This document shows positions 42,940 to 57,085 of a DNA stretch of 64,000 bases, one piece after another. The DNA is from Avena insularis (Eukaryota > Streptophyta > Magnoliopsida > Poales > Poaceae), in contig CM042692.1 of the NCBI GenBank assembly GCA_023614405.1, positions 123,249,503 to 123,313,502 of the forward strand, given 5' to 3'. Made by a program: the position numbers and the translations under genes. The notes under the pieces were generated by a model. That model did no database searches and was not told the origin of the DNA. It saw only the letters and a list, made by a program, of their open reading frames with translations. Each line of letters opens with the position of its first letter. The stretch's first letter is position 1.

Positions 42940-45900
42940 AAAGGAAGAAATCTACAAACCGACATTAGTTCAATGGAATTAAAAGATACAGTTTCAACGT
43001 AGTAATAGTGGAGATGAAGATAAACCTAGATGGGATCCAATTCCCATGAATAGAAACCATACCAATAGAAGTTGCTAATAAAGCAAATAGACAGCCTTTA
43101 GTTATCTGAGATAGGACTAGTGCTAGACTAGACTACAAGCTTCATCTTCTAGATTTTGGTTCGAACAAGAAACTTACCTAGCGAGCTCATTGTATCATGG
43201 AAGTACCGAGGATCTTCTTTGAAGATCTATGATATACCTTGGAACTGCGGTGTTTCTATTGTACTACTCTGGTAGGTGTAATATTCATGAAACGGTGTTC
43301 TGTGAGTGTTATGCCAATGACTCACTCTCTACAACATGAAGTGGAGTGCTAGGTCATGACAGCCCGTGCAGCTATAAAACATCCTCCCTCATCGTCACTT
43401 CACGCATCGTTTTTATTTATGTTCTTCCTCACCGTTCGGCGGTGCGCCATCCTTTAGGTATCCAAGCTCGAGCACCCGGATGATGACATAGCCGTATCCG
43501 ATGTGTTCTGGGTGCCGGTGTGGTTGCTTTTAGGCAGAGCGATGCCACAAGCAAAAACTCACCGATGTAAATTGCACCGATAGGAGATCCATTCATGCAT
43601 TAGGAATTTAGGTATATCTTTTAGGCGAAGCAACGTCTCGAGCTAAAGCTTGCTGACGTTTACTGCATCGATAGGATAGCTATTCGGATTCAGGCGTCAG
43701 TAGCTTAGGTATACTGGCGTATAGGTGCTAACGTTGCGCTGTTCCCTACATACATCCGGCGAGTTTGCGTATGCAGCCGTGTCGACACCTCTATGTCCAA
43801 CCAATGATCTTTTCTGGACTATCGGTAACTCTTGGCATGGTGAAGTACGGCAGCTATGTTTCTGTGCGTGGTACGCGCTCTCATGCCATTACCTTCGTTT
43901 TTCTTTCTTTTATTTTTGGTTTTTATTTTATTTTCTCATTGTTCTCACTTGTTTGGTGTTTTTATTTGCTTTGCATTTTTCTCTTCTTTCGTTTTCGATC
44001 TTTATCGTATTTACTTTATTTTTCCCTATCATTTTTTGCAGCAATTTTTCCATGTTCCTTTCTTTGATCGTCTTCTTTTTTCGGTTATTTTGCGATGACG
44101 TCCTTGTCTCTAGTTTCCTTTTTATGTATTGTCTACCTTTTTCGCTATTTATAATCGTTTCCCCTCCACTTTTTCTATCTTATTTTTTTTGTTTGTCTTT
44201 TTTACTTTTTATTGTATTTTTTTCATGACTCAATGTTTTCTTGCATTTATTTGTCTTGCTATTTTCGTATGATTTTTCTTCTTCTAACATGTTTTTCTCC
44301 TGCACAGTCGTTCTTTCGCGTTTCCTGTTGGCGGCATACCACACTAGCATATTAGTGTGTTTATGAGAAGCCGACGATAATATATGTAAACGTCTATGTG
44401 TTAGCTGTCATTGTTACTGAACCAAGATGCTGATCTCTGTAAAACATGCGAGCTGCACCGTGCCTCAGCGACATTGACATCGAAAGACTATAGTGTCCGA
44501 CTTAGAATGCGACATCGAAATTTTATAACAACTTTGATTTTCTAACTTTTATGTTTAGACACATTTTGCTATTTATTCTTTACACATACGAAGTAAAACA
44601 TGTAAAGGTAATAAATAAAATAAACACTCTCGCAATGATCAATGATAAACAAACGTGATCATGACCGCGATAACTGTGTAACATTCTTGCAATCATAAAG
44701 GACGAGCAAACGTGATTGACCGCGATAATTTCCTGGTGTTACGAACGACAACCAGCATCGTCCCCGGATACAGAACGCGACTATTCCGCGATTGATCTAT
44801 ATAAAGCGTCCAAGATGAATAACGATTGTGCATTGCTGAGGAGGTTCTTTCTATGAGTTCTCGTTGTAGTTGATGGCAGCTCGGAAACGACGGTTGTTGC
44901 ATCCACAACACACGAAGACTGTTTAAGTTGTCAATATTTTACCCTTTATTTAATTTTCTTGCATAAATTTTGTTATTTGTAGTATAAAATATAAATTTAA
45001 CACACGTATATCTAATATAATTTATACAAACAAGCCATGTGTACGTGACCACATAAATGTGTGCTATAATATGTATACATATATAAAATATAAATAAGTT
45101 GTGTACTACTTTACACTACGTATACTATGATTTCTGGGTTTTTACGTTTGTATGGCATTTCTATCTTGCCGTTTATACTTTTGTCTTACAACCGGGTTTG
45201 TGGTATGGATAGAACCACATAAGCAACATACACTTTTCAGATGTGAAAACTTATCTCCACCGCATACTCACAGCGTGTATCTCTGAATGCATGGCTAAAA
45301 ACCTTAGAATGCACGAAAGATAAAATGGCGTTGTCCTTTGTTGTCGCGCCTTTGGTGTCTATGATACCGGCAAAGATGAAAAACAATATAAAAATTGTCT
45401 ACGATAAACACCGATGCACATACAATAACATTGCGATGCACGGATTTGGCGCCGACTCAACCGTAGACACGTGCTTCTAAAAACTCTCGTAGGATTTACC
45501 GGAGCGAGAATGGTTTCCAGCCACAACGAGACTCATACTATAAAAACAACGCTCTATTACTTAGCGTTTCAAGATCAGGTCTTTTCCCTTGCACGTAGAT
45601 GTAGCACGGTCATATCATGAAGCGTTCTGTCTACCGAACGCGCTCCGGGGGCGCAGAGAGAAGTCTCTAGTATCTAATTATATAGTTCACTTTCGATTTC
45701 ATACGACTATCTTTTTGGATCATGATTAAACACATGGACCCAATGACCAATAGGTTCGCTAGCAACAACAGACCCATGATTTAAATATTGCATATTCAAA
45801 ATTTCAAAGGCTATATTTTGTTGACAACGTCAAGCCTTATTTAATTTTTGATTCTTGTGCTGTTCATGGATGTGTCCTGGGATTTCAGATTCGGGCTAGT

Positions 45901-46921
45901 GAGCTAGGAGAAGGAGATCTGGGATGTTTGGAAGTAGGAAGAACCAAGAGGTGGGTTAGTTCTTATTTTAGAATGAATACTTAGATAGCTTGACATTTTC
46001 TGTTATTTTCATGGTTTTGGATACTATATATGCTTATTTTTTGGAAATAATGGGTCTTCAGCCGAATAAGATGAATACCCATGAAAACTGAGTTGGGGCT
46101 GCCCATCTTCGCTAGGTGTAGTCACATTTTTTAGATGGTGCTCATGTGTTAAAACCCATTGCAAAGAAATTACAACTTGGGAAAAGAGAAAATGATTGAT
46201 TTGGGCTTTGCTTGTCAACCTAGGCCGCATTGATGTGAGGAAAGCCCTAGCATAAAAGCCCAATAGTGTCATGCGGTGAAGGATGGGTAGATAATATAAG
46301 GGGCGTGCAGGGAGTTAGGGTTCCTACTTCACGCCGCCGCACTCGTCTTCCTTCTTTATTCCTCTCATATGTCCTTCCTTCAACTTACCTAGGGATTCTT
46401 GTTACCATGTTAACAATGTATTAGTCCTCATCGAAGAAAAACATATTTCAAGGTGGTTGGTTGCATCAAAGGTATATCATTACTATTCCCCTTTTCTATG
46501 TTTTCCTACTTTGTTAATGAAGTGGTTCCTTGGGGTGATTATATCGTTTGATATTTATCTTTGAACATTCCTCATTATATTTGCCTCCGTGTTGATTATA
46601 GGCAACCCTCGTTCTACACATTCATACAACAAACTTGTGAGATAAGGAATTGTGTTGGTCTCTATGGGATTGTACATGAATAAATTTATTGTCTTCCTCA
46701 CATGTTTCTAGATCTATAGGTTTGTGAAATACACATACAAAAGTAGATCTACATATATGATGCAACTTCCCTCATGGTCTCTTCCTATTTTGGTATTCAA
46801 AGTTCTTGTAGCTGTGTTGGGATACATTTTCTTAGATCTGTTCTTATGTTTACATTTTATAGATCTATTGCTACTTCCTTAGTAAATATGACCGATTATC
46901 TCAAGTATTCATGCACATCTT
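42940..46921. other. Intergenic, no gene seen
   Basis: No frame with a recognisable domain. It contains the thymine-rich block at 43905-44330 and AT-rich DNA. Unidentified old repeats are likely. Short TATA-like and CT-rich stretches near 46290-46400 resemble an LTR or gene leader, without further support. Confidence 0.4.
43905..44330 (+). repeat. Thymine-rich, strand-asymmetric block
   Basis: About 425 bp with T dominating the plus strand, broken by single C and G bases, not a simple tandem repeat. Long frames here translate to Phe/Leu/Ser-rich strings, an artefact of TTT and CTT codons. Confidence 0.75.
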
Positions 46922-46926
46922 CTAAA

Positions 46927-48823
46927 TGTTGGAGATATGCCCAAGAGGCAATAATAAAGTGGTTATTATCATATCTTCACACTTATGATAAATGTTTACA
47001 TTCATGCTATAATAGTATTAACAAGGAAACCATTAATACTTGTGTGATTTGTAAACTTAATTTGAAGTCCCTAGTATAGCCTCTATACTTCACTAGCTTG
47101 TTGGTTAATAGATGATTGTGGTTTCCCTATCATGAACATTGAGATGTTATTAACAACAAGATCATATCGTTAGGAGAATGATATGGTGGACATACTCCTA
47201 TAGATAAGCGTAGCATAAAGATCAAGTCATTTCAATAGTTCAATTGCTATATGCTTTCTGATACATAGTAACCTAATTCCTTCGACCATGAGATCATGCA
47301 TATCACCTTTACCGGATGGATGCTTTGATGTCATCAAACACCACACCGTAACAGGGTGGCTATAAAAGTGGCATTGAGTGTTCGGAAAGTATTGGTTGAA
47401 ACACATGGATCAAGAGTGGGATTTGTCCATCCACATGACGGATAGATATACTCTGGGCCCTCTCGGTGAAATGTCATCCAATTAGCTTGCAAGCATGTGA
47501 CTGGCTCACAAGGGATCACATATCACGAACGAGAAAAGAGTACTTATCAAGAACGAGGTTGAACTAGGTATGCGTAGATACCGACGATCATAACCTCGGA
47601 TAAGTAACATATCGTGAGACAAAGGGAAATTGGTGTCGTATGTAAGTGGTTCATTCGATCATAAAGTAATCGTAGAAATATGTGAGAGCCATATGAATTT
47701 CCAGATTCCTCTATTGGTTATTGTTCGGAGAAGTGTCTCGATCATGTCCGCATAATTCACGAACCGTAGGGAGACACACTTAAGGATTCGACGTTGTTTT
47801 GAGTAGTTATGGTATTATGAGAAAGAGACCGAATGTTGTTCGGAGTCTCGGATGGGATCCGGGATATCACGAGGAGATCCGGAATGGTCCGGAGAATAAG
47901 ATTCATATAAGGAAAGTCCCATTTCGGAGTTGGGGAATGGTTCCGGTGTTTTCATCGGGAACATTCTAGAAGGTCCCGGAATGTCCGGCACTCCGGAGGG
48001 GGGAAGGGTACATGAATGTGTCATTGTAAGTTGGAATGATTGCATCATGTACTAAGTGTTCTCGCTGTCCAAAATAAAGGGTTTATTTAAATCCTAAATT
48101 GAAAAGTCAAACGGCTAGTTTGAAAGTCAAACGGCAAGTTTTGGAAAGTGGAAAGAGGAGGAGAAGCCAGGTTGGGGAGGGAGACCTCCTCCAACCGGCC
48201 AACTCCAATGCCGAGTTGGGGAGGGACTCCACTCCCTCCCCCTGGCGCGCCAGCCCCCTCCCACCTATATAAGGAGGGGCAGGGCTCCCTCCAAGAACAC
48301 ACACAAGTTCCTATCCTCTAATCTAAACCCTAGATCTAGACCCCGGTTTAGAGCTATTCGGTTTAGAGCCTTCTAATTGGTTTAGAGCCTTCTAATTGGT
48401 GTGTCTAATTACTAGACCACTAATAGCCTCTCTCATAAGCTCCACCATACTGCACTGCTTAAGGCGAAGCCTCGGGATTTCCCTCTACTTAGGTACCACG
48501 CGTTGTCAGGCCGAATCGCGAGGAGAGTGCTACAACCTCCGGCTCTTTGGAACAAGGAGAGGAAGGTCTTCGTCGAAAGTACCGAACGTGTGACCGATTG
48601 CGGAGCGCTGGGAACGTGGCGCTGGAAGGATCGTCTACGCGATCTTGAGATCGGAAAGAGTACGACTACATCATCCACGAGAATCTGCTCTCGTTAACCA
48701 CTTTGGAATCTTCGAGGGTGAGTTATTCCATCGACTCGTTGCTGCAATCTAGTAGATAGATCTTGGCTTGTTTGTTTGTATGCGATAGAAAATTTTTGTT
48801 TTCCATGCTACGAACCCCTCTGA
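46927..48823 (+). repeat. 5' LTR of the Angela-like element
   Basis: About 1,897 bp. TATATAAG at 48266-48273 is the likely promoter TATA box. The terminal TACA seen in the other LTR is replaced here by CTGA just before the PBS, so its inner end is mutated. Confidence 0.9.
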
Positions 48824-51800
48824 TGGTATCGAGCCGTGTCTATATGTAGATCTGTTGACGAGTAGAACACAATGGTCATTGTGGGCATTGATGCTTTATT
48901 GTAGATTGCTTTTGTGTACTTTGCATCTAGCGGTATGTTGGGATGAAGCGGCCGGCTAACCTTACATGACATCGTTCATGAGACTTGCTCCACGCTTGAC
49001 ATGCAACTTGTATTGCATAAGTGGCTCTGGGTGCTGTTTCTCCTAGCATAGTTAAGATCCAATTTACAACGGGTAATCAACAATGCTAGTATCAATGTTG
49101 TGGTTCTTGTTCGTAAGTTAGAACGACAATTATTGAAAGCCCCAAACCACGTAAAACATGCAAAGAAAGTAGAGGCGTCTAACTTTGTTTTGCAGGTGTG
49201 CTGATGATGTGATATGGCCATGATTGTGATTATATTTGATGTATGCAATGTTCCTTATTGTAAGTTGGCAACGGCGGAGCCATATGGTTGTCTTTAATTT
49301 TGTTAAGACCTGCGTGTCTATTCAAAGTAGTTGTAATAGTTGAAGCTGGTGGACGACAACCATGAAGAAGCGTCATTGACCTTGATGCTATGCCGGTGAT
49401 GATGGAGATCATGTTCGTGCTTGAAGATGGAGATCGAAAGCACAAAGAAGAAAGGCCATATCATATCACATATTATGAATTGCCTGTGATGTTAATCCTT
49501 TATGCATCTTGTATTGCTTAGTAGACGACGGTAGCATTATAAGATGATCCCTCATGCACATAAATTTCAAGTTCTAAAGTGTTCACCCTTAGTATGCACC
49601 GTTGCCAAAGCTTGCTGCTCAAGCACCACGTGATGATCTGGTGTCTTTGTTTCCGCTGTTGAATACAACGTAAGCAAGCCAGATTTGCTTATGCGGTAGC
49701 TAAGGTTTGATCTTGACGAGCCTAGCATGTACAGACATGGCCTCAGGAACACGGATTACCGAAAGGTAGAGCATGAGTCATATAGTAGATATGATGAACA
49801 TGTTGATTGTTCGCCATTGAAGCTATATCAACTCTCGTGATGATCGGTTTTGATGTGGTGGATTTGGTTCGTGTGATCACTAAAACAATGTGAGGGATAT
49901 TGTTTTGAGTGGGAGTTCACCTAGATTAATTTAATTGTTAATTAGAACTCAATTTATCATAAAATCAAAGTGAATTTGCATAGCTGTTGTAGTCATTGGC
50001 ATCCGTTTACCACCTTGCGCTTAGTTATAATTGAGATGATAGAACTATAGAATTCTGGTTAGTTACTTTACGAACTGGTATCGTATTGTTTTGAAGTGTT
50101 AATCTAAAGTTTAAAAGTCCTATTGCAAACTTTCAGTAAGTTCCGGTTACTCCATGAAGTTTAATAATTAGTATTAAATCAAGAGTAACAATTCCAAATG
50201 TTAGTATATAAGTATCATGTTTGTCTCCATGATTCTTGATATTCAAAGGATTGTCTTAATATCAAGGTTATCTAGGATCTGAAAGAGTTGTTTCAGAAAC
50301 CATGATGTGTGGAAGATATTGTGATATCTGAAACGAAGTTTTGGTTACAACATGATAGAGTATAATATGGCAAAGTTCATGTTCTCATATTTTGATGAGA
50401 ATTTGCAAAAGGTTGAAGACACTAGTTGTCCTAATCTTCCAAAAGGTTTTGGAGAGCAACATTATACTCGTGATTCACCGTTATAAGCTAAAAGTAGCTT
50501 GGTCATGGACATTCCATGATAAAGGTGAATATTTGATGTAGGTAAAATGTTTACTACGCCAAGAGATTACTAAAGAAAGGAATTTGAAAGAACACCAAAC
50601 ATTTGATGATGGTGATCTACTTCAAAGTGCAAGTCCAAAGACATTGGTATTTAACTATACACGCTTTGGACTATGTGTCATAAGTATGACTCCACTATTG
50701 ATGTTGATAGATTCTTTCAAATGTAAAAGGAAATCTTGAAAGAGAATCTCATAAGTATATGGCAGAAAAGAAAAGACTAGAATTGTTCAGTTTAAGTATA
50801 TAGATGATATATGTGTTATGGCTATATTCTTTGCTTATTAAACAATGTGGTTCTTAAGTATTTGATACTGAATTTGTTGGTGTGAATCGTCATACGAAAC
50901 AACACAATTCATGAACTACAATGGCCTAAGTAACTAGCAAAAGAATATGTGATGATGTTCATCGAGAACAAATAAAGGGTTATTGTGTTGCTCGTTAAAC
51001 ATCAACGCTTGCCTTCAAGATTTGTTTTATCAGGTATTATGAGAACAAAAGGGTTGTTCAAATAATTGCCGTAATCCATAAAAGATGGATGATTCACAAA
51101 TCTCGTTGGAGAAATCACATCCATAAAACTAGTGCTAAAAATTGTCGAAAGACAAATTGATTGAAAGATCACTTAGGAAGTGACATCACCGTTTAAATTA
51201 TATTGGAAAGAAAACATGAAGAAACTCCATGTGGATGGAATTTTGGAGTCTTTTGATTTTTGATCAAATGACGTTTGTGGAACTTTCCTAGAGATAATTA
51301 AAACTTCGTTCATAGGCCAAAAGGGAATGAATGACTAGCTTATTGGAACTTGTGCATATTGTTGTACGAACTCCATTATGTGTAGTCAAGAGCGATGGAT
51401 TTCAACTTCATATGCTTTCTCCGAAAATTTGAGTGAATATGTGAATATTTACTTAATAAGGATGAAGTGTGAAATATTTGAAAAGTTCGAAAGATTTTCA
51501 AGATGAAGTGCAAAATCATTGTAACAAGAATATAAATAGTTTATGATAAGATCATAAAGGAAGATATTTAAAGTTACAAGTTTAGCATAATACCTAAGAT
51601 TTAAGGAATCGGTCCGTGGATTTGCATTTCCCGAAACACCATAAGAGTATGGAGCGTTCGAGATATGTAATTAAAACCTTGTTTGACATGGTAAGATCAA
51701 AGGTGTAATTCATAGAACTGCCATTATATTTTAAAGATTAAAAGCTTTGGAGATTACCGTTTTCCACTAAAAGAGCTCCATCATAATCCGCTGAAATGAC

Positions 51801-53819
51801 ACCATATAAGGTTATGGTTTGGGATAAAACCCATGTAGTCCTTTCTTAAACATTGGTATGCTATGCATAAGAAAGATGTTTGCAACCAAAGTCGGATAAA
51901 CCTGTCTTTGTATTACTGTTAAGTATTCCTCCATAAACACCGGAGACAAAAGTGTTTGTCGCTTAGAACGTCAAGTTTCTTTGAGAAGGAATTTTTCGTG
52001 AAAAGTTAAGTGGGAGGACAATAGAACTTTGATAAGGTTAAAAGAACCTTAGCTATATGTGCAGAGTTGCGCAGCACCGAAAAGTGTTCCGGAGGCAGCA
52101 ACAAAACTCATGGCTCACGTGCCTCAAAGGTTGTGGTCACGGAGGTCTAAGTTTCTATTGAAACAAGTAGGTCGGATGAACAATCAAATACCAAGATTTG
52201 AGGGTTGAATCATTATTTGAGAATAATGAACCTACTACATGCAAAGAAGCGATGATGGGCCCTGACTCCGTCAAATGGCTTGAAGCCATAAAATCCGTGA
52301 TAGTTCCATACACGAGAAATCAAGTTTTGAACTTGAAGGACCCTCGAAAAAGGTGTAAGACCTTACAGTTGTGTTTGGATCTATAAAGAAGTAGACATGG
52401 ATGTTTCACATCTATGAAATAGTCGACATGTTGGGAAAAAGTTCACAGCAATGTTCAAAGGTTGACTATGACAAGATTTGATCTTTCATAGTGATATTTA
52501 GTCTAGACGGATTAATGTAGCAAACACTACATATAATTTGTTATGTGGTAGTAGAATAAACAAAACAAGTTCTTCTAATAGAATGGTTACCTAGGACGTG
52601 TGCATGACACGGTCCAAAGGGTTTTGTTAATTCAAAGGATGCTAAAAGCATATGCAAACTTCAATGGTTGAAGTAAGCATAGCGGAGTTGGAATCTTCAC
52701 TATGATGAAACTGTTAAAAGAGTTTAATTTCATCGGAGACAATGAAGATGCTTGCATTTGCAAGAAATTAAGTGGGAGCGCTAAGACATGTTTCTAATAC
52801 ATTATGTGGAAGACATATTGTTGATTGGAAATAATGTATCTTTTATTAACACATATTAAGAATTTCATCCCGATGAAAGACTTAGGCAAAACCCAAATAT
52901 TTGGCATCAATAGACGCTAATATGGTTGTGCCAGAAGTACATAGACGAGATATTGAATGAATTCAATATAGAAACTACAAGAAAGGTTCTTGTTGCACAG
53001 AAAGGATTGAAAGAGTTCAATGTTGATGATATATTCAAGTGTATTGACACTTGGTAAGTGAAACAAGGATTCAAGTATAGATTGATACTTGATGTATGAA
53101 ATCACAAAGAGTATTTATATCAATCATACTGTGATATGTACAAATCCAGATATGTCCTATGCTATAAATATTATGAGCATATACCAGAATGATTCATAAG
53201 ATGATCATTGGACGATAGTAAGGATATTCTTATGATCTTTTGGAAGAACTAAGAGTATATTATTTGTAGAAGTGAAAAATAGATGGTTAGTTCATTGTAA
53301 AAGTACTACATTGATACTAGCTCTATCACAAAGTACAAATTTAGTTTATCTCAATCTAAATTAAGGGTGGCACAATATAATGGAAAGTGAGTTCCATAAT
53401 GGATTTGGATAAGTTCCAAAGTTAAGACATTGTGACAGATACTACAACAAAAGGCTAAGTATATGACTGCTATTATAGCAGCAAAAGAGGGCATTTGTGT
53501 CAAGTAGTTTGTTATCAAACTAGGTGTAGTTCATGAGGATAATACTATGAAGATATATTGTGCGACAATATTATCAACATGTTTTAACCCCAAAGAACTA
53601 AAAGTCACACCGAAAGACCAAATTATACAAAGCCATCTCATTAGAGAATGAGTGATGCGTAGAGACGCAAAGACATGCAATTACACACGGACCTGGAAGT
53701 GTCAGATCCGGAGATCAGTTGACCACTAGCAATCGTGTACATACAACACCGGAAAGCCATAGGTGTTGAATACACAAAGGTTTGAAACTAGATTATTGAC
53801 TCTAGTGCAAGTGGGAGAC
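48824..53819 (+). pseudogene. Decayed Copia interior with RT remnants
   Basis: About 5 kb without any frame above ~90 codons. Recognisable remnants: 52198-52386 has EAMMGPDSVKWLEAIKS, the start of Copia RT, quickly derailing; 52803-52814 reads Tyr-Val-Glu-Asp where the RT active site should be YVDD, followed by DILLIGNN-like context and a stop; 52869-52905 has a degraded MKDLG..IFGI block. gag and integrase are not recognisable by eye. Confidence 0.8.
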
Positions 53820-55725
53820 TGTTGGAGATATGCCCAAGAGGCAATAATAAAGTGGTTATTATCATATCTTCACACTTATGATAAATGTTTACATTCATGC
53901 TATAATAGTATTAACAAGGAAACCATTAATACTTGTGTGATTTGTAAACTTAATTTGAAGTCCCTAGTATAGCCTCTATACTTCACTAGCTTGTTGGTTA
54001 ATAGATGATTGTGGTTTCCCTATCATGAACATTGAGATGTTATTAACAACAAGATCATATCGTTAGGAGAATGATATGGTGGACATACTCCTATAGATAA
54101 GCGTAGCATAAAGATCAAGTCATTTCAATAGTTCAATTGCTATATGCTTTCTGATACATAGTAACCTAATTCCTTCGACCATGAGATCATGCATATCACC
54201 TTTACCGGATGGATGCTTTGATGTCATCAAACACCACACCGTAATGGTGGCTATAAAAGTGGCATTGAGTGTTCGGAAAGTATTGGTTGAAACACATGGA
54301 TCAAGAGGGATTTGTCCATCCACATGACGGATAGATATACTCTGGGCCCTCTCGGTGAAATGTCATCCAATTAGCTTGCAAGCATGTGACTGGCTCACAA
54401 GGGATCACATATCACGGGAACGAGAAAAGAGTACTTATCAGTAACGAGGTTGAACTAGGTATGCAGAGATACCGACGATCATAACCTCGGATAAGTAACA
54501 TATCGTGAGACAAAGGGAAATTGGTGTCGTATGTAAGTGGTTCATTCGATCGCAAAGTAATCGTAGAAATATGTAGAGCCATATGAATTTCCAGATTCCT
54601 CTATTGGTTATTGATTGGAGAAGTGTCTCGATCATGTCCGCATAATTCACGAACCGTAGGGAGACACACTTAAGGATTCGACGTTGTTTTGAGTAGTTAT
54701 GGTATTATGAGAAAGAGACCGAATGTTGTTCGGAGTCTCGGATGGGATCCAGGATATCACGAGGAGATCCGGAATGGTCCGGAGAATAAGATTCATATAA
54801 GGAAAGTCCCATTTCGGAGTTGGGGAATGGTTCCGGTGTTTTCATCGGGAACATTCTAGAAGGTCCCGGAATGTCCGGCACTCCGGAGGGGGGAAGGGTA
54901 CATGAATGTGTCATTGTAAGTTGGAATGATTGCATCATGTACTAAGTGTTCTCGCTGTCCAAAATAAAGGGTTTATTTAAATCCTAAATTGAAAAGTCAA
55001 ACGGCTAGTTTGAAAGTCAAACGGCAAGTTTTGGAAAGTGGAAAGAGGAGGAGAAGTGGGAAACCGAGTTGGGGAGGGAGACCTCCTCCAACCGGCGGCC
55101 AACTCCAATGCCGAGTTGGGGAGGGACTCCACTCCCTCCCCCTGGCGCGCCAGCCCCCTCCCACCTATATAAGGAGGGGCAGGGCTCCCTCCAAGAACAC
55201 ACACAAGTTCCTATCCTCTAATCTAAACCCTAGATCTAGACCCCGGTTTAGAGCTATTCGGTTTAGAGCCTTCTAATTGGTTTAGAGCCTTCTAATTGGT
55301 GTGTCTAATTACTAGACCACTAATAGCCTCTCTCATAAGCTCCACCATACTACTTTGGCTTAAGCGAAGCCCTGCGGATTTCCCTCTACTTAGGTACCAC
55401 GCCAGTGCTGCCGGAATCGCGAGGAGAGTGCTACAACCTCCGCTGCCTTTGGAACAAGGAGAGGAAGGTCTTCGCGAAAATTTAACGCATGTGACCGATC
55501 TTGGAGCGCTGCTGGAACGTGGCGCTGGAAGGATCGTCTACGCGATCTTGAGATCGGAAAGAGTACGACTACATCATCCACGAGAATCTGCTCTCGTTAA
55601 CCACTTTGGAATCTTCGAGGGTGAGTTATTCCATCGACTCGTTGCTGCAATCTAGTAGATAGATCTTGGCTTGTTTGTTTGTATGCGATAGAAATTTTTT
55701 GTTTTCCATGCTACGAACCCCTACA
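53820..55725 (+). repeat. 3' LTR of the Angela-like element
   Basis: About 1,906 bp, ends CCCCTACA at 55725. TATATAAG at 55166-55173. It matches the 5' LTR closely except for a dense cluster of small differences at 55345-55520 against 48445-48620 and shorter ones near 55055-55100. Confidence 0.92.
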
Positions 55726-55730
55726 CTAAA

Positions 55731-57085
55731 TACTACAAATAGGTTCGCAAGATATTTCGTGAATCTCAATTCTTATTTTAATCTTTACATACTGAATCTG
55801 AATTTGTATTTGTGTTAGGAGTGGCATATAAAGACACACAATGATCTTAGAATATTTTCTTTTGAGTGATATTACATGATCGGTAGTGTTGCGATCTCAC
55901 GATGACATATTCGACACCCTAACACTAGTCATAGGTGGTGGATTTACAAGTTCATAATTGTATAAAAAAGAATGTGCGGAGAAGCTTAAACATGTGTAAT
56001 TGTAAACTGCAAACATTTACAATTTATAGTGGCATAGAGTTGGGTTAAAACTCCCCGCTTTTTATCCAAAGTCAACTATAGTGGTTTCTGTCTAGCCACA
56101 TGGAGAAATTTCATGGTTGCATTAGATAGATGCTAATTACATACGCAAATAATAATAAGTGATTAATAGTATCAACAATTTCTAAATACTTAGAATTTAA
56201 CCCCTGCCCTTTTGGATCTTTAAACGAATTAGGGTACCTTAAATCTTGTATAAAGCAACTTTCTAAAACTAAAATACAAAATCAACTCACACGATTTTCA
56301 ACTCATTTATTTTGGCAAAAACCACAACATGTAGTGAAAAGAGGATTATGCGTGAGACATTTCATTCTAATATATGAGATTTGTAGAAGCTTTCTCATTT
56401 ATTGGCAAAAACCATAGCATGTAGAAAGCATTGAAAGAGGATTATGCGTGAGATATTTTATTCTAATTTATGGGATTTGTGGAATCTTTCTCATTTATTC
56501 TAGGGAATCATACGAGATATCCCATATTGATTATAGATTTACACATGACTCATGTCACTAATGAAGACGAGTTGGTGGATAATCATAAACTATATTACTC
56601 ACACACATGGGCAGACTTTAAGAAGGGGGCTTCATACTTTCGTTAATTGTATAAAGATGAGTTTGCACAGCCTGAATATAGATTTTTGTAGCAAGCTATC
56701 TTTTCAATCTACGCGACACTTCTTACCCGGGATAACATATCTAATTTTACATTGAAAATACCGTGAGCACACATGTCTCTATAATGGCGCCCAAAACTAG
56801 CTTCCACGGGTAAATGGAAGCATAATATATGAACACTTTTTTCATTATAACACGTTCAAACCTAATTTAGCTAACAAATTATATTTATACTACAATTAGC
56901 ATTATTTCTGTCCTTGTATTTGTCATTGTGAGTGGCATAGCCTTTGCCGACATTTTAAAATAACCAATGAATATTTATCAACAGATGTGGTGATGTTTTA
57001 TATTAATATATGTACTCTTGTTACTATTTTGTTTCATAAATTGCTTTCTTTGTTTCCCCGCATCACCTCATACAAATTTTGCAGA
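55731..57085. other. Upstream region of the F-box gene, no gene seen
   Basis: AT-rich DNA with no domain-bearing frame. It contains the imperfect tandem duplication at 56312-56499 and probably the promoter or 5' leader of the F-box gene. Confidence 0.4.
56312..56499 (+). repeat. Imperfect tandem duplication, ~90-bp unit
   Basis: TTGGCAAAAACCA starts each copy (56312 and 56402). 'gaggattatgcgtgaga' and 'tttctcattta' recur in both. The second copy has about 9 extra bases. Confidence 0.85.

Larger units (their letters stand above)
46927..55725 (+). mobile_element. Complete Copia element (Angela/BARE-like), non-autonomous
   Basis: Target duplication CTAAA at 46922-46926 and 55726-55730. LTRs at 46927-48823 and 53820-55725 begin TGTTGGAGATATGCCC, the Angela/BARE/WIS signature. 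A PBS-like TGGTATCGAGCC follows the first LTR (48824) and a purine tract AAGTGGGAGAC precedes the second. The 5-kb interior keeps only scattered remnants of Copia pol, full of stops and shifts. The LTRs differ by few substitutions, so the last insertion was recent although the body had already decayed; it must have used proteins from related elements. Confidence 0.92.

Noticed and set aside
43725..44228. 167-codon Phe/Leu-rich frame resembling a membrane protein
   Set aside because: Explained by the T-rich block; no coding context, no motif.
47815..48304. Minus-strand frames repeated at 54705-55204
   Set aside because: They are within the two LTRs of the Angela-like element; similarity reflects LTR identity, not coding.
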